Shown here piece after piece: positions 8,443 through 16,568 of a stretch of DNA of 64,000 nucleotides (position 1 is its first letter; every line of letters starts with the position of its first letter). The position numbers and the translations under genes were made by a program. The stretch is from Pseudomonas yangonensis. GTDB taxonomy: Bacteria > Pseudomonadota > Gammaproteobacteria > Pseudomonadales > Pseudomonadaceae. Under the pieces are notes generated by a model that ran no database searches, was not told where the DNA came from, and saw nothing but the letters and a program-made list of their open reading frames with translations. Location of the stretch: the NCBI RefSeq assembly GCF_009932725.1, contig NZ_BLJU01000012.1, forward strand, positions 162,752 through 226,751. Reading direction: 5' to 3'.

Positions 8443-9351
8443 CTACCCTTTGCCGTCCGGTTTGATCACCAGCAGATCGCACTCGACGCGTTCCAGCACC
8501 CGCTCCGCGGTGTGGCCGATCAACAGGCTGTCGAGATGGCCACGGGCGATGGCGCCCATCACCAGCAGACCGATATTGTGCTCATGCACGAATTTCGGAA
8601 TGACTTCCTCGGCAAATCCGTCCAGCAGGTGGGCCTGCGCCCGATCGATGGCGTACTGGCCAATCAGCTTGTCGAAGGCCTCGCGGTGCTCGCGGCTGCA
8701 CTGGTTCACGTAGTCGTCATACGCCTGCGCTACCTCGGCGTCGAACAGCAGCGAACGTGGCAGTGGCGCCTGCGCATGCAGGTACTGGGCATGCAGGCCG
8801 AGCGCAGCCTGCAGGGCCTGGCTGGTGCGAATCAGCTGATGATCGAGGGCGGCAGGCTTGTCCGCGCTGTGCAGCGGGTCGAGTGCCGCGCACAGACTTT
8901 GCCCGCGGGGCTCGGCATCGTGCACCAGCCACAGCGGCACCGGGCAGCGGCGGATCAGTTGCCAGCTGGTATCACTGAACAGGAGGCGGCGTAGTGCATT
9001 GCCGGGATGGGTCGACTTGAACAGGATGTCCGGTTGCAGCACGGCAACGCGGGCGAGGATCTCTTCATGTCGGCGCTTGCTCCAGCGCACGTCCACGTCG
9101 ATTCGGAATCCTTCATCGCTCAAATGGGCGACGCTGGCGCGTAGCTCCTCATTGCTCTGACGCAGGATGGCTTCACGGGCGCGGTTGAGCAACTGGCTGT
9201 CCAGCAGGCCGCTTTCCAGGCTCGGGTGGTATTCGATCTTCAGCAGGTGCAACTCGGCACCGACCTGGCGCGCGATGTCGACGGCGCGTTGCAGGGCAGG
9301 TTGTTGCTGGTGTTCGGCGTCGATGACGACCAACAGTCGTTGCAGTTTCAT
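8443..9351 (-). CDS. Tandem universal stress protein (UspE-like)
   Basis: A 302-aa protein made of two Usp domains. The first starts KLQRLLVVID and ends around CPVPLWLVHDAE; the second, more typical, ends with LLVMGAIARG, a nucleotide-loop-like segment, and CDLLVIKP. The tandem arrangement and length resemble UspE, a stress-induced cytosolic protein. I start at the ATG at 9351, where GAGG is 8 nt upstream and the Usp fold begins directly; an upstream in-frame start (9411) would add an unrelated 20-residue tail. It lies between pykA and a lipoprotein gene, all on the minus strand. Confidence 0.85.
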   Translation of the reverse strand: MKLQRLLVVIDAEHQQQPALQRAVDIARQVGAELHLLKIEYHPSLESGLLDSQLLNRAREAILRQSNEELRASVAHLSDEGFRIDVDVRWSKRRHEEILARVAVLQPDILFKSTHPGNALRRLLFSDTSWQLIRRCPVPLWLVHDAEPRGQSLCAALDPLHSADKPAALDHQLIRTSQALQAALGLHAQYLHAQAPLPRSLLFDAEVAQAYDDYVNQCSREHREAFDKLIGQYAIDRAQAHLLDGFAEEVIPKFVHEHNIGLLVMGAIARGHLDSLLIGHTAERVLERVECDLLVIKPDGKG

Positions 9352-9420
9352 GGCAGCGGCCTCGCCAGGTGTCTGTATGGGTATTACAGACCTGGTGATG
9401 GTGCGCGGCATTGATATGGG

Positions 9421-10227
9421 TCAGCGCTGGCCGGGATTGAGCGCCAGGTCCAGATGACGAGCGGCCTTGGCGCTCAGCTCGCCTTCGGGGAACTGCACCA
9501 GCAGGCGGCGCAGATAGGCGATGGCCTTGTCGCGGTTGGCGTTGGGGTTGTCCGGTGCCATGTGCATCAGTGCCAGCTGATACAGCGCCTTTTCCTTGAT
9601 GTCCGCTGGCACGTGCGGGTCGGCCAGGCCCAACAGGTAAAGCTGCTCGGCTTCCTCGACGCGCCCCTTGAGTACGGCGCGACGTGACAGCAGGGTCATG
9701 TCCGGATCCAGGCTGGGTTTGTACAGATCGAGGTTCTGGCTCGGTTGCCAGTTCGCCAGCAGCTCGCGCGAGGTCTGCTGGATCGGCTCGTCAGCTCGCT
9801 GGCGGATCGTCGAGATACGCTCCTCGGCGCGGCTGGCGGCCTGGCTGGCAGGAAATTCGTTGAGCACCTTGTAGAAATAGTTGAGTGCCTTGGCATCGTC
9901 GCGCTGCTCATTGAAGCGACTCATGTAGATCAGGCCGATCTGATAGAGGGCGATGGCGCGCACCTCGCCGCTCAGTTGGCGGTCGCGATAACCGTCCAGA
10001 TACAGCGCTTCGGCCTTGGCGCTGTGGGCGTCGCGAATGGCCAGGGCGCTGTAGGTCAGCAGGTCGCCTTCTTCTTCGATGGCGGCGGTCATGCGCTTGG
10101 TCTTCAGCGCCTTGTATTCCACCACTTCATTGGTGGTGACCTGGGCGATGAACAGTGGCGTGGTCGGGGCGCAGGCGCTCAGCAGGCTGGCACCGATGAC
10201 GAGGGTAAGCAGGCGGGCGAGCTGCAT
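9421..10227 (-). CDS. Tetratricopeptide-type outer-membrane lipoprotein
   Basis: A 268-aa protein with a lipoprotein signal, MQLARLLTLVIGASLLSAC, where the lipobox LSAC puts the lipidated cysteine at residue 19. The rest is rich in helix pairs of the YaiO/Sel1/TPR sort (ALYQIGLIYMSRFNEQRDDAKALNYF and ALYQLALMHM...NRDKAIAYLRRLLVQFP). Such repeats usually scaffold envelope protein complexes. Ser follows the first Ala after the cysteine and no Asp is at +2, so outer-membrane retention is expected. GGAG is close upstream. Function unknown. The divergent small lipoprotein gene begins 151 bp away. Confidence 0.75.
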   Translation of the reverse strand: MQLARLLTLVIGASLLSACAPTTPLFIAQVTTNEVVEYKALKTKRMTAAIEEEGDLLTYSALAIRDAHSAKAEALYLDGYRDRQLSGEVRAIALYQIGLIYMSRFNEQRDDAKALNYFYKVLNEFPASQAASRAEERISTIRQRADEPIQQTSRELLANWQPSQNLDLYKPSLDPDMTLLSRRAVLKGRVEEAEQLYLLGLADPHVPADIKEKALYQLALMHMAPDNPNANRDKAIAYLRRLLVQFPEGELSAKAARHLDLALNPGQR

Positions 10228-10378
10228 GCGGGCTCCTTGGCCGAAACGGGCCGATGCGGCGCAGTCTAGTCAGCACATCGGTCAGCGCCAAGGCGCTGCC
10301 GGCAAAACCCATCGGAGGTTTGTCGCTGTTCAGTTTTTCCCTGCGCTGTCGATACACTGCTCACTGGAGGACTTGCCC

Positions 10379-10753
10379 ATGCGTACCCTGATCGTTCTGG
10401 CCGTGGCCCTGGCTGCCACGGGTTGTACCCGCGTCTCGCTCGACCATCATTTGAACAACGCCTATCGCGCCTACAACGAAGGCGATTGCGCCCAGGTCGC
10501 GCTGGAGCTGTCGCAGGCCGAGCGCAAGAGCCGCTCGCGCAGCTACCTGCAGCCGGAGATCTCCCTGTTGCGTGGCCAATGCCTGGAGCGGGAAAGTCTG
10601 TTCGTCGATGCGGCGCAGACCTATCAGTTCATCATCACGCGCTACCCGGCCAGCGAGTACGCCTACCGCGCGCGTGCACGTCTGCAGACGCTGGAGCAAC
10701 TGGGCCACCACAGCCCGGCACCTGCGGCCAAGGTCAGCCCCGCCGCACTCTGA
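10379..10753 (+). CDS. Small TPR-like lipoprotein
   Basis: A 124-aa predicted lipoprotein: MRTLIVLAVALAATGCTRVS has a lipobox ATGC with cysteine at residue 16. The mature part reads like a single TPR superhelix (AYRAYNEGDCAQVALELSQAE, then FVDAAQTYQFIITRYPASEYAYRARARL), the repeat found in outer-membrane assembly lipoproteins. GGAGG lies 9 nt upstream of the ATG. It is divergent from the larger TPR lipoprotein at 9421-10227; the two may share an envelope role, but this is inferred only from similarity in architecture and position. Confidence 0.75.
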   Translation: MRTLIVLAVALAATGCTRVSLDHHLNNAYRAYNEGDCAQVALELSQAERKSRSRSYLQPEISLLRGQCLERESLFVDAAQTYQFIITRYPASEYAYRARARLQTLEQLGHHSPAPAAKVSPAAL

Positions 10754-10827
10754 GCCTTCGGTCGTCCGCCATTTCTCCCTGCCGCGGCGCGGTATAAGCT
10801 GGCGCATGGCCTTCATGGAGGATGAAC

Positions 10828-11250
10828 ATGCGTCATTTATTGCTGGTCGCCGCGCTGCTGCCGACGTTGGCGACAGCCGAGATCTATCGCTGGACGGACG
10901 AGCAGGGGCGCGTGCATTTCGGTCAGCGTCCCGTCGCAGGAGCGGAAACCGTGCAGGTGAAACCTCAGGTGGTCGAGCGCGACGCCCATACGCGTGAGCG
11001 CGAGGCGCGCGCGCAGCGCTTCTACGAGGCAAGGCGCGAGGAGCAGCAGCAGGCAGCGGCCACGGCAGCCGCGCAGCGCGAAGAACGGGCCGGTGAATGT
11101 CGTGAGCTGCGCCGGCGCCTGGAGCAGATGCCGGAGGGTTACCGTTATTACCGTGAGGGCGCCAGCGGTGAACGCATCTACTACAGTGATGAGGAAACAG
11201 ACACCGCTCGTCGCCAGTTACGTGAGCGGATAGCCCAACGCTGTAATTGA
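10828..11250 (+). CDS. Secreted DUF4124 protein
   Basis: A 140-aa protein with a signal peptide (MRHLLLVAALLPTLATA) and then EIYRWTDEQGRVHFGQRP, the hallmark of DUF4124. The middle is a charged Glu/Arg/Gln-rich helix, probably coiled coil, and the tail contains YYREGASGERIYYSDEE. I chose the ATG at 10828 because GGAGG at 10817-10821 is 6 nt upstream; an ATG at 10822 directly abuts that site. DUF4124 proteins are periplasmic and of unknown function, and are often encoded near envelope genes, as here beside a lipoprotein. Confidence 0.8.
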   Translation: MRHLLLVAALLPTLATAEIYRWTDEQGRVHFGQRPVAGAETVQVKPQVVERDAHTREREARAQRFYEARREEQQQAAATAAAQREERAGECRELRRRLEQMPEGYRYYREGASGERIYYSDEETDTARRQLRERIAQRCN

Positions 11251-11309
11251 GGGTGGTTTAGTGGCCGCAGTAGGGCCATACTCAAGACCCTTTGTAGCGA
11301 TATGCCACC

Positions 11310-11666
11310 ATGCGTAGCCAGCGCCGAATCGAACGCCATCAGCTGCCCTACTACCTGAAGGTGTTCAACCGCATCACCGACAAACCAATGGGCTCCATCG
11401 GCAATGTCTCTCTGGACGGCCTGATGCTGATCAGTCAGTTGCCGATGCTGGTTGGCGCACGCTTCGACATGCGCCTGAAGATTCCAGGCCAGCATGGCAT
11501 TCACTTCATTGATTTTTCCGCCAACTGTCAGTGGTGCCGTGAAGATGTCAACCCTGGCGTCTACGACTCCGGCTTCGCACTGGTCGCACCACCTGCCGAT
11601 TACGTCGAGATGATCGACGCCCTGCGTTACTACTTCAGCTTTCACAGCCTGGCGGCTTCGGCCTGA
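11310..11666 (+). CDS. PilZ-domain cyclic-di-GMP receptor
   Basis: A 118-aa single-domain PilZ protein. The N-terminal RRIERH supplies the RxxxR motif and NVSLDG supplies the (D/N)xSxxG motif, the two ligand-contact elements of c-di-GMP-binding PilZ domains. Both appear intact, so binding is expected. A stand-alone PilZ protein probably signals through a protein partner. A GGDEF protein (3967-5094) and an MHYT-GGDEF-EAL protein (58412-60592) are encoded in the same window, though not adjacent. It converges on the SirB1-like gene with a 16-bp gap. Confidence 0.88.
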   Translation: MRSQRRIERHQLPYYLKVFNRITDKPMGSIGNVSLDGLMLISQLPMLVGARFDMRLKIPGQHGIHFIDFSANCQWCREDVNPGVYDSGFALVAPPADYVEMIDALRYYFSFHSLAASA

Positions 11667-11682
11667 TAGTTCCCGCTTCGAA

Positions 11683-12486
11683 TCAATGCATCGCCGGAAC
11701 ACGGGCCAGGTTGCGCAGGCGCTCGCTCAGTTTCAGCCGCAGGCCGTCCTCGTCACAGAACAGCAGGGCGTGCTCCAGGTCGTAGCGTTCGCCCTGCGGG
11801 CAGTCCAGCTGCCGATACACGTCGGCGCGGGCCAGATGGTCGACCAGGGTCGCCGGGCCGAGTTGCAGGACGCGCTCGGCATCCTTGAGTGCCGCCTCGG
11901 GCGCATCGTGCTGCATGTGCAGCATGCGCAGATTGCGTGACAGGCGCCGCAGCATGGCCTGGGCGTCGGCCGTTTGCAGGTGCTCGGCGCTGAGTTCGAT
12001 GCCCGGGCCCAGCTGGCGAAGCAGCTGATCACGACAGTCGCGGGTGTAGAGGCGGCGCCCGCCGCATGGGTCGAGCAGGTGGTCGGCACCCGGTACGCGC
12101 AACATGAAATGCCCCGGAAAATTCACTCCTTGCAAGGGAATGTCCAGGCGGCGCGCCATCTCCAGGGCGATCAATGCCAGCGCCAGCGGCTGGCCACGTC
12201 GGCGGCGCAGCACTTCATGCAGCAGGGCGTGGTGCGGACGTGTGACACCTTCGTCGTCTTCCTGAAAATCCAGTTCGGCAAGCCGGCGCAACAGCGGCTG
12301 CGCCAGTTCGCGCGCGGGCAGGGCGGGGAGTCCGGCGCTGATCTGCAGCAGCAGGCTGTGCAGGTCGTTCAGGACCTGGACGGGTTGTAGCAGATCATCG
12401 TGTTCGGCGGCGATCCACAGCGCCGCCTCGAACAGGGCGGGAGGATCGCGTTGCAGGCACTGCAGGCAGGCTTGGCGTGGGCTCAT
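11683..12486 (-). CDS. SirB1-family transglutaminase-like/TPR protein
   Basis: A 267-aa SirB1-family protein. The N-terminal two thirds contain a transglutaminase-like fold (LHEVLRRRRGQPLALALIALE, then VNFPGHFMLRV and DPCGGRRLY). The C-terminal part has a TPR hairpin (APEAALKDAERVLQLGPATLVDHLARADVYRQL). The family is widespread next to prmC/prfA in many bacteria but its biochemical role is not established. The canonical catalytic Cys is not obvious in the motif I can see. GGAG is 6 nt before the start. Confidence 0.82.
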   Translation of the reverse strand: MSPRQACLQCLQRDPPALFEAALWIAAEHDDLLQPVQVLNDLHSLLLQISAGLPALPARELAQPLLRRLAELDFQEDDEGVTRPHHALLHEVLRRRRGQPLALALIALEMARRLDIPLQGVNFPGHFMLRVPGADHLLDPCGGRRLYTRDCRDQLLRQLGPGIELSAEHLQTADAQAMLRRLSRNLRMLHMQHDAPEAALKDAERVLQLGPATLVDHLARADVYRQLDCPQGERYDLEHALLFCDEDGLRLKLSERLRNLARVPAMH

Positions 12487-12586
12487 CGCATTCTCCGCTC
12501 ATTTCTGCTGTTGTAGTCCGAGACGGAGTCCTCGTCCAGTGGGCTTCTCCTATACTGAGGCCTGAAGTCCGACCGGGAGCGCAGCC

Positions 12587-13609
12587 ATGTTCAGCATGAT
12601 GCAAGCCGCCCGCCTCGAGGCCCTGCACCTGGCCGAGGATCCGGCCAGCGGCCTCAAGGCCGTTATCGCCATTCACAACACCCGCTTCGGGCCGGCGCTC
12701 GGCGGTTGCCGTTACCTGGCCTATGCCGATGAGCAGAGCGCCATTGCCGATGCCATCCGTCTGGCTCAGGGCATGAGCTACAAGGCGGCGCTTGCCGGTA
12801 TCGACCATGGCGGCGGCAAGGCGGTGATCATCCGGCCTGCGCATGTGCCCAGCCGTGCCGCGCTGTTCGAGGCCTTCGGCCGTTTCATCGAGACGCTCAA
12901 TGGGCGCTACATCACCGCAGTCGACAGCGGCACGTCCAGCGCCGACATGGATTGCATCGCCCAGCACACGCAGCACGCAACCAGTACGACCCAGGAGGGC
13001 GATCCCTCGCCGCACACGGCGCTCGGTGTATTCGCGGGTATTCGCGCCACTGCCCAGGCGCGCCTGGGCAGCGACGATCTGGAAGGATTGCGGGTTGCCG
13101 TGCAGGGCCTGGGCAACGTCGGTTTCGCCCTGGCCGAAGCACTGCATGCCGCTGGCGCTGAACTGCTGGTCAGCGATCTCGACGCCGGGCGCGTGCAACT
13201 GGCGGTCGAACAACTGGGCGCGCATCCGGTCGCCAGCGATGCGTTGCTCGGCACGCCTTGCGACATCCTTGCACCCTGCGGCCTCGGTGGCGTGCTGAAC
13301 GCGCAGACGGTCGCCCATCTGCGCTGCGCAGCCGTGGCAGGCGCAGCCAACAATCAACTGGCCAGCCCTGACGTCGCCGACCAACTGGAGGCGCGCGGCA
13401 TTCTTTACGCGCCGGATTACGTGCTCAACGCCGGCGGGCTGATCTACGTGGCGCTGCGTCATCGTGGCGAGGCGCTGCCGGCGATCACCGCGCACCTGAC
13501 GCAGATCAGCCGACGCCTGACCGAAATCTACGCCCATGCCCAGGCGGAAAAGCGCTCTCCGGCACGCGTCGCCGACTACCTCGCCGAGCGCCTGCTGTAC
13601 GGCGCCTAG
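12587..13609 (+). CDS. Leu/Glu/Phe/Val-type amino-acid dehydrogenase
   Basis: An NAD-dependent oxidative deaminase of the leucine/phenylalanine dehydrogenase family, 340 aa. Visible marks are GPALGGCRYLAYADE near residue 35, the catalytic lysine segment (GMSYKAALAGIDHGGGKAVI, around 62-81), TAVDSGTSSADMD, and the Rossmann loop VQGLGNVGFALAEALHAAGA. The C-terminal ILYAPDYVLNAGGLIYVA is also typical. Branched-chain amino acids are the likely substrates, but the sequence alone does not settle Leu, Val or Phe. GGGAG precedes the ATG. Its TAG stop overlaps the stop of the convergent EamA pseudogene by 3 bp. Confidence 0.85.
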   Translation: MFSMMQAARLEALHLAEDPASGLKAVIAIHNTRFGPALGGCRYLAYADEQSAIADAIRLAQGMSYKAALAGIDHGGGKAVIIRPAHVPSRAALFEAFGRFIETLNGRYITAVDSGTSSADMDCIAQHTQHATSTTQEGDPSPHTALGVFAGIRATAQARLGSDDLEGLRVAVQGLGNVGFALAEALHAAGAELLVSDLDAGRVQLAVEQLGAHPVASDALLGTPCDILAPCGLGGVLNAQTVAHLRCAAVAGAANNQLASPDVADQLEARGILYAPDYVLNAGGLIYVALRHRGEALPAITAHLTQISRRLTEIYAHAQAEKRSPARVADYLAERLLYGA

Positions 13610-14507
13610 CCGAGGCGTTGCAGGCGAGGGGCGAAGCGAAAGACCAGCGCCAGGCCGATCAGGATTGCGGCCATGCCGAGCAGCGCGCTGGCTGAGAGAC
13701 GATTGCCCAGCAGCCCGTAATCGAGCAGCGCCGTCGTTACCGGTACCAGATAGAACAGGCTGGTGACATTGACCAGACTGCCGGCCTGAATCAGCCGGTA
13801 CAACAGCAATTGCGCGCCCACCGAAATCACCAGACCCATCCACAGCAGCGGCACGATCAACCCGACGTCAAAGCGTACCTGCCACTCCTGGCTGGGTAAC
13901 AGCAGCAGACTACCCAGCAGGCAAAGACCGTACTGCAGCGGCAGGGCGCGCATGGGCGTCTGCCGCAGGTTCTTCTGGGCGATGGTGCCGCCGGTGATGC
14001 AGAGCAGGGCTCCAAGAGCCAGCGCCACACCGGACACCGGCATCGAGCTGCCCATCAGGCTGTCTGCGACGACTGTCGCCAGCCCGGCCAGAGCCAGGAG
14101 CAAGCCGAGCACACGCAGCGGTGAGGTGCGCCGTTCCAGGAGCATGAGGGTGAGGATGGGTTGTACGCCGAGCACGGTGGCCAGCACGCCGGGCGTGATG
14201 CCTTCGGCCAGCGCCAGCATGTAGCAGATGCTGTAGCCGCCGATCATCGCAGGCCTGCCCTGGCGGTTGCCCAACGCATACCGCGTTCGGGTAGCCAAAA
14301 GCCGGTATGGCTGGCAATCAGCGCTAGCGCAGCGAAGGCGATGGCAAAGCGCAGCAGCAGAAAAGCGAAGGGAGAAGCATGGTCCAGACCCAGGCGAGCG
14401 AAGATCGCACCGCCGGACCAGAGCAGCACGAACAGAGCAGTCGCGCTATAGGTGCGCAGGGAACTCGAATCCAAATGCATGAGGGAACACCTGTCGAAAA
14501 TCCGCAT
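13606..14507 (-). pseudogene. EamA/DMT-family permease split by a 1-nt frameshift
   Basis: Two minus-strand reading frames together make one 10-helix EamA transporter of about 300 aa. The first (from 14507 or an internal ATG at 14480) encodes LFVLLWSGGAIFARLGLDHA to RWATARAGL and then hits a stop at 14244-14246. The other frame continues MIGGYSICYMLALAEGITPG through to GLALVFRFAPRLQRLG. One extra base at about 14248-14249 (CTG-CNG-ATG-ATC, giving Leu-x-Met-Ile) would restore a single frame, so a one-base deletion is the simplest explanation. It may be a real mutation or a sequencing error. It is preceded by a short Cys-rich ORF and a terminator that look like an attenuator. Confidence 0.75.
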
Positions 14508-14562
14508 GAGCTCCGCTGGCGCGCAAGGGCACGCATCGGCAAGACCGATGGCGCGGAGCGAG

Positions 14563-14587
14563 GAAAAAGCGGGATCAGCCCGCTTGG
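14563..14587 (-). terminator. Intrinsic terminator/attenuator before the EamA gene
   Basis: Read on the minus strand: AAGCGGG, loop CTGAT, CCCGC, then TTTTTCC. The stem is followed by a five-T tract. It sits between the short Cys-rich ORF and the EamA start, about 55 nt upstream of 14507. Confidence 0.65.
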
Positions 14588-14706
14588 ACGGAGGCCGGCG
14601 GTGGAGGCGTGCCGGCGCGACAGGCAGGTGGCGGCGCGCAGCCGTCGGCAGCGGCGCGACAGGCGGCGCTGGCGAAGTCGTTGAGGCAATGCGCGATGAG
14701 GGTCAT
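14575..14706 (-). CDS. Putative short Cys/Pro-rich ORF, possible leader peptide
   Basis: A 43-codon ORF starting MTLIAHCLNDFASAACRAAA and carrying four cysteines plus APPPAC and TPPPPAS stretches. Its stop lies inside the loop of an intrinsic terminator that precedes the EamA permease gene on the same strand. That layout (short ORF, terminator, transporter) is what transcription attenuators look like. There is no clear Shine-Dalgarno, and a chance ORF is likely in GC-rich DNA, so confidence is low. Confidence 0.3.
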   Translation of the reverse strand: MTLIAHCLNDFASAACRAAADGCAPPPACRAGTPPPPASVQAG

Positions 14707-14764
14707 GAAAACAGCTTCGGATATGTCGCAGACGTTCGAAGGCTAGCCTGCCGCTGTCACCTGG

Positions 14765-15169
14765 TCAATGACCGTCGAACTCGCCCTGGTAGCATACCGG
14801 CGAGCTGGGTGAGTCATGGCGCTGCAGTTCCTCTTCGAGAAATTCGGCCAGTACGCGTGCGTTGTTATGCGCTTCGTCGCGCGCGGCGTAGAGCAGCGTC
14901 AGCGTGCCCTTCTTGGCCCAGTGCAACAGGCGCTGCCAGTATTCGGGGTGGGCGCACAGTTCGCGGCGGTAGGCCGTACGGAACGCCTCAAAGGCTTCGG
15001 CGCGATGGGCGAAGGACTTACGCAGTTCCCTGGATGGCGCCACGTCGGGTAGCCATTCATCGAGTGCCAGGGCGTCTTTGGACATACCGCGAGGCCACAG
15101 GCGATCGACCAGGACGCGTTGACCATCGCCGGCTTCGGCCTTGAGGTAAACCCGCTTGCACTGGATCAT
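14765..15169 (-). CDS. DUF488 domain protein
   Basis: A 134-aa cytosolic protein of the DUF488 family, with RVLVDRLWPRGMSKDALALD near the N-terminus and a central LRKSFAHRAEAFEAFRTAYRREL, then GTLTLLYAARDEAHNNA near the end. Members (YeaO-like) have no agreed function. I start at the ATG at 15169 because GAGG lies 7 nt upstream and the family homology begins there; a longer in-frame start at 15253 would overlap the divergent small-protein gene. Confidence 0.82.
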   Translation of the reverse strand: MIQCKRVYLKAEAGDGQRVLVDRLWPRGMSKDALALDEWLPDVAPSRELRKSFAHRAEAFEAFRTAYRRELCAHPEYWQRLLHWAKKGTLTLLYAARDEAHNNARVLAEFLEEELQRHDSPSSPVCYQGEFDGH

Positions 15170-15251
15170 GGACCTGCCTCCATCGCCTGCGGCAATGCCG
15201 CACTTGGCGACGCCTGCGGGCTCGATTAGCGTGGTGAAAGGAGGATTCACC

Positions 15252-15494
15252 ATGGACTATTTCATCATCGTCGTCACCACCGCGGCCGGCCTGTACTTTC
15301 ACTGGTGGCTGTTTCGCCGCATTCGTCAGTGGACCGATCGAGACCTTGCGCTGTCCTTCGCCGAAGGCGACGAGCACAAGCGTCAGTACATGCTGGAGCA
15401 GTTGGCCCGTGCCCGGCGTGAGGGCATAAAGCGGCGGGACTTACCGGTCTGGCTGGAGCAGGCCGCGGCGCAGTATTCCGTCAGTCGCGCATAG
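15252..15494 (+). CDS. Small single-pass membrane protein, unknown
   Basis: An 80-aa protein whose first 25 residues (MDYFIIVVTTAAGLYFHWWL) form one membrane segment, followed by a charged cytosolic part (RRIRQWTDRDLALSFAEGDE, then YMLEQLARARREGIKRRDLP). A strong GGAGG lies 8 nt before the ATG at 15252, which decides the start. I do not recognise a named family. It is divergent from the DUF488 gene and convergent with yebG across a GC-rich hairpin. Confidence 0.7.
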   Translation: MDYFIIVVTTAAGLYFHWWLFRRIRQWTDRDLALSFAEGDEHKRQYMLEQLARARREGIKRRDLPVWLEQAAAQYSVSRA

Positions 15495-15499
15495 GTCCT

Positions 15500-15522
15500 G
15501 GCCCCGTTGGAGGAACGGGGCC
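15500..15522. terminator. GC-rich hairpin between convergent genes
   Basis: Perfect 9-bp stem GGCCCCGTT / AACGGGGCC with loop GGAGG, between the small membrane protein stop (15494) and the yebG stop (15534). No T tract follows, so termination strength is uncertain. Confidence 0.45.
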
Positions 15523-15533
15523 GCGGCTCCCGA

Positions 15534-15797
15534 TCACTCGCTGGCGGTGTCGATTTCCAGCTCGTCGAGCGCGTCCGGCTGGCTCTTGAACGCCTTGGCG
15601 AAGACATCGCGGTTCTTGGCCATGAAGATACCCAGCTCCTCGCCCTGTTCCTCGCTCAGGGACGGAACCGCCTTGTGCAGGACCTCGCTCAGGCGCTCGG
15701 CCAGCTCCAGCATCTTGTCGTAACGGTCGGCTTCGGCCTTATCCATGAACAAGCGCTCCGGATCGCGGCTGCTGCGGTACACCACTTCGACGGCCAT
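15534..15797 (-). CDS. yebG: YebG-family SOS-associated protein
   Basis: An 87-aa protein starting MAVEVVYRSSRDPERLFMDK and continuing AEADRYDKMLELAERLSEVL, the pattern of E. coli YebG, a small DNA-damage-inducible protein under LexA control. The C-terminus is acidic. A good LexA box (CTG-N10-CAG, 15838-15853) lies about 40 bp upstream of the start on this strand, supporting both the family call and SOS regulation here. The molecular function of YebG is not established. Confidence 0.82.
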   Translation of the reverse strand: MAVEVVYRSSRDPERLFMDKAEADRYDKMLELAERLSEVLHKAVPSLSEEQGEELGIFMAKNRDVFAKAFKSQPDALDELEIDTASE

Positions 15798-15835
15798 TCA
15801 TCACCTCTTCTGCCTTCATATGTGTCGTTGGATTT

Positions 15836-15855
15836 AACTGGTTTTTTATACAGTA
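15836..15855 (-). promoter_or_regulatory. LexA (SOS) box upstream of yebG
   Basis: ACTGGTTTTTTATACAGTA contains CTG at 15838-15840, ten bases mostly A/T, and CAG at 15851-15853, matching the CTG-N10-CAG LexA consensus. It is placed 41-56 bp before the yebG start codon, where a repressor would block the promoter. Confidence 0.75.
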
Positions 15856-16058
15856 TTGGCGAGGATAAAGGACTCGCTGCCGTTTGGCCAGTATTGCGTC
15901 CGACAGAGGATAGAAGTCTCGGCCGATACCGGCCATTGCGCCTGTGTCTTTCCGTCACATCGCTGCATCATCCTCAAGCTGGTGTTTTTCCTGCATGCTC
16001 GTCGGCGGGCATCCATGTCGGATGCCCGGACTTCATGCTTGTTTGGGGAGAGTGAAGG

Positions 16059-16553
16059 ATGAATTGGGCGGAACGTCTGCGTGAGGGCATGCATGGCCTG
16101 GCAGAGTCGCTGGGCAATCTGTTGATGGAGGCCTTCCATTACCTGGCGCTGTTCGCCATCGGGGCGATCACGGCGTGGGCGGGGGTGATGACCTTCATCG
16201 GCATGCTGGAGAAGGGCCACATCACGGTCGATGACATTCTGCTGCTGTTCATCTACCTGGAATTGGCGGCGATGGTGGGCATCTACTTCAAGACCAACCA
16301 CATGCCGATCCGCTTCATGATCTATGTGGCGATCACCGCGCTGACCCGCTTGCTGATTTCCGACATCTCCCACACTCACAAGCCGAGCTGGGGCGTGGTG
16401 ATGGTATCCGGGGCGATTCTGCTGCTGGCGCTGGCGATTCTGGTTGTGCGCTACGCCTCGTCGCGCTTTCCGGCCGTGGCCGGCCCGCACCCCCGCAGCA
16501 AGGCGCGCAACCGTGAGGATGCCGAGGCCGAGCGCGACGATACCTCGGATTGA
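16059..16553 (+). CDS. PsiE-family membrane protein
   Basis: A 164-aa protein with four predicted membrane helices (LALFAIGAITAWAGVMTFIG, ILLLFIYLELAAMVGIYF, FMIYVAITALTRLLISDI, VVMVSGAILLLALAILVV) and a charged, hydrophilic C-terminus. The FIYLELAAMVGIYF and KTNHMPIRFMIYVAITALTR stretches are characteristic of PsiE, a phosphate-starvation-inducible inner-membrane protein of unknown activity. GGGGAG is 8 nt before the start. I do not see a clear Pho box upstream. The 261-bp gap before it holds the yebG LexA box and otherwise nothing I recognise. Confidence 0.8.
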   Translation: MNWAERLREGMHGLAESLGNLLMEAFHYLALFAIGAITAWAGVMTFIGMLEKGHITVDDILLLFIYLELAAMVGIYFKTNHMPIRFMIYVAITALTRLLISDISHTHKPSWGVVMVSGAILLLALAILVVRYASSRFPAVAGPHPRSKARNREDAEAERDDTSD

Positions 16554-16568
16554 GTCGCCGTCGCGCTG

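Larger units (their letters stand above)
14508..14764. other. Leader region upstream of the EamA gene
   Basis: This 257-bp gap between the EamA pseudogene and the DUF488 gene contains a possible 43-codon minus-strand ORF (14575-14706) and an intrinsic terminator (about 14563-14585), listed separately. I see no other gene. Confidence 0.5.

Noticed and set aside
14324..14689. A minus-strand frame (121 codons) overlapping the EamA N-terminus
   Set aside because: Arg/Ser-rich product in another frame of the permease; the EamA reading, even frameshifted, has clear membrane helices.
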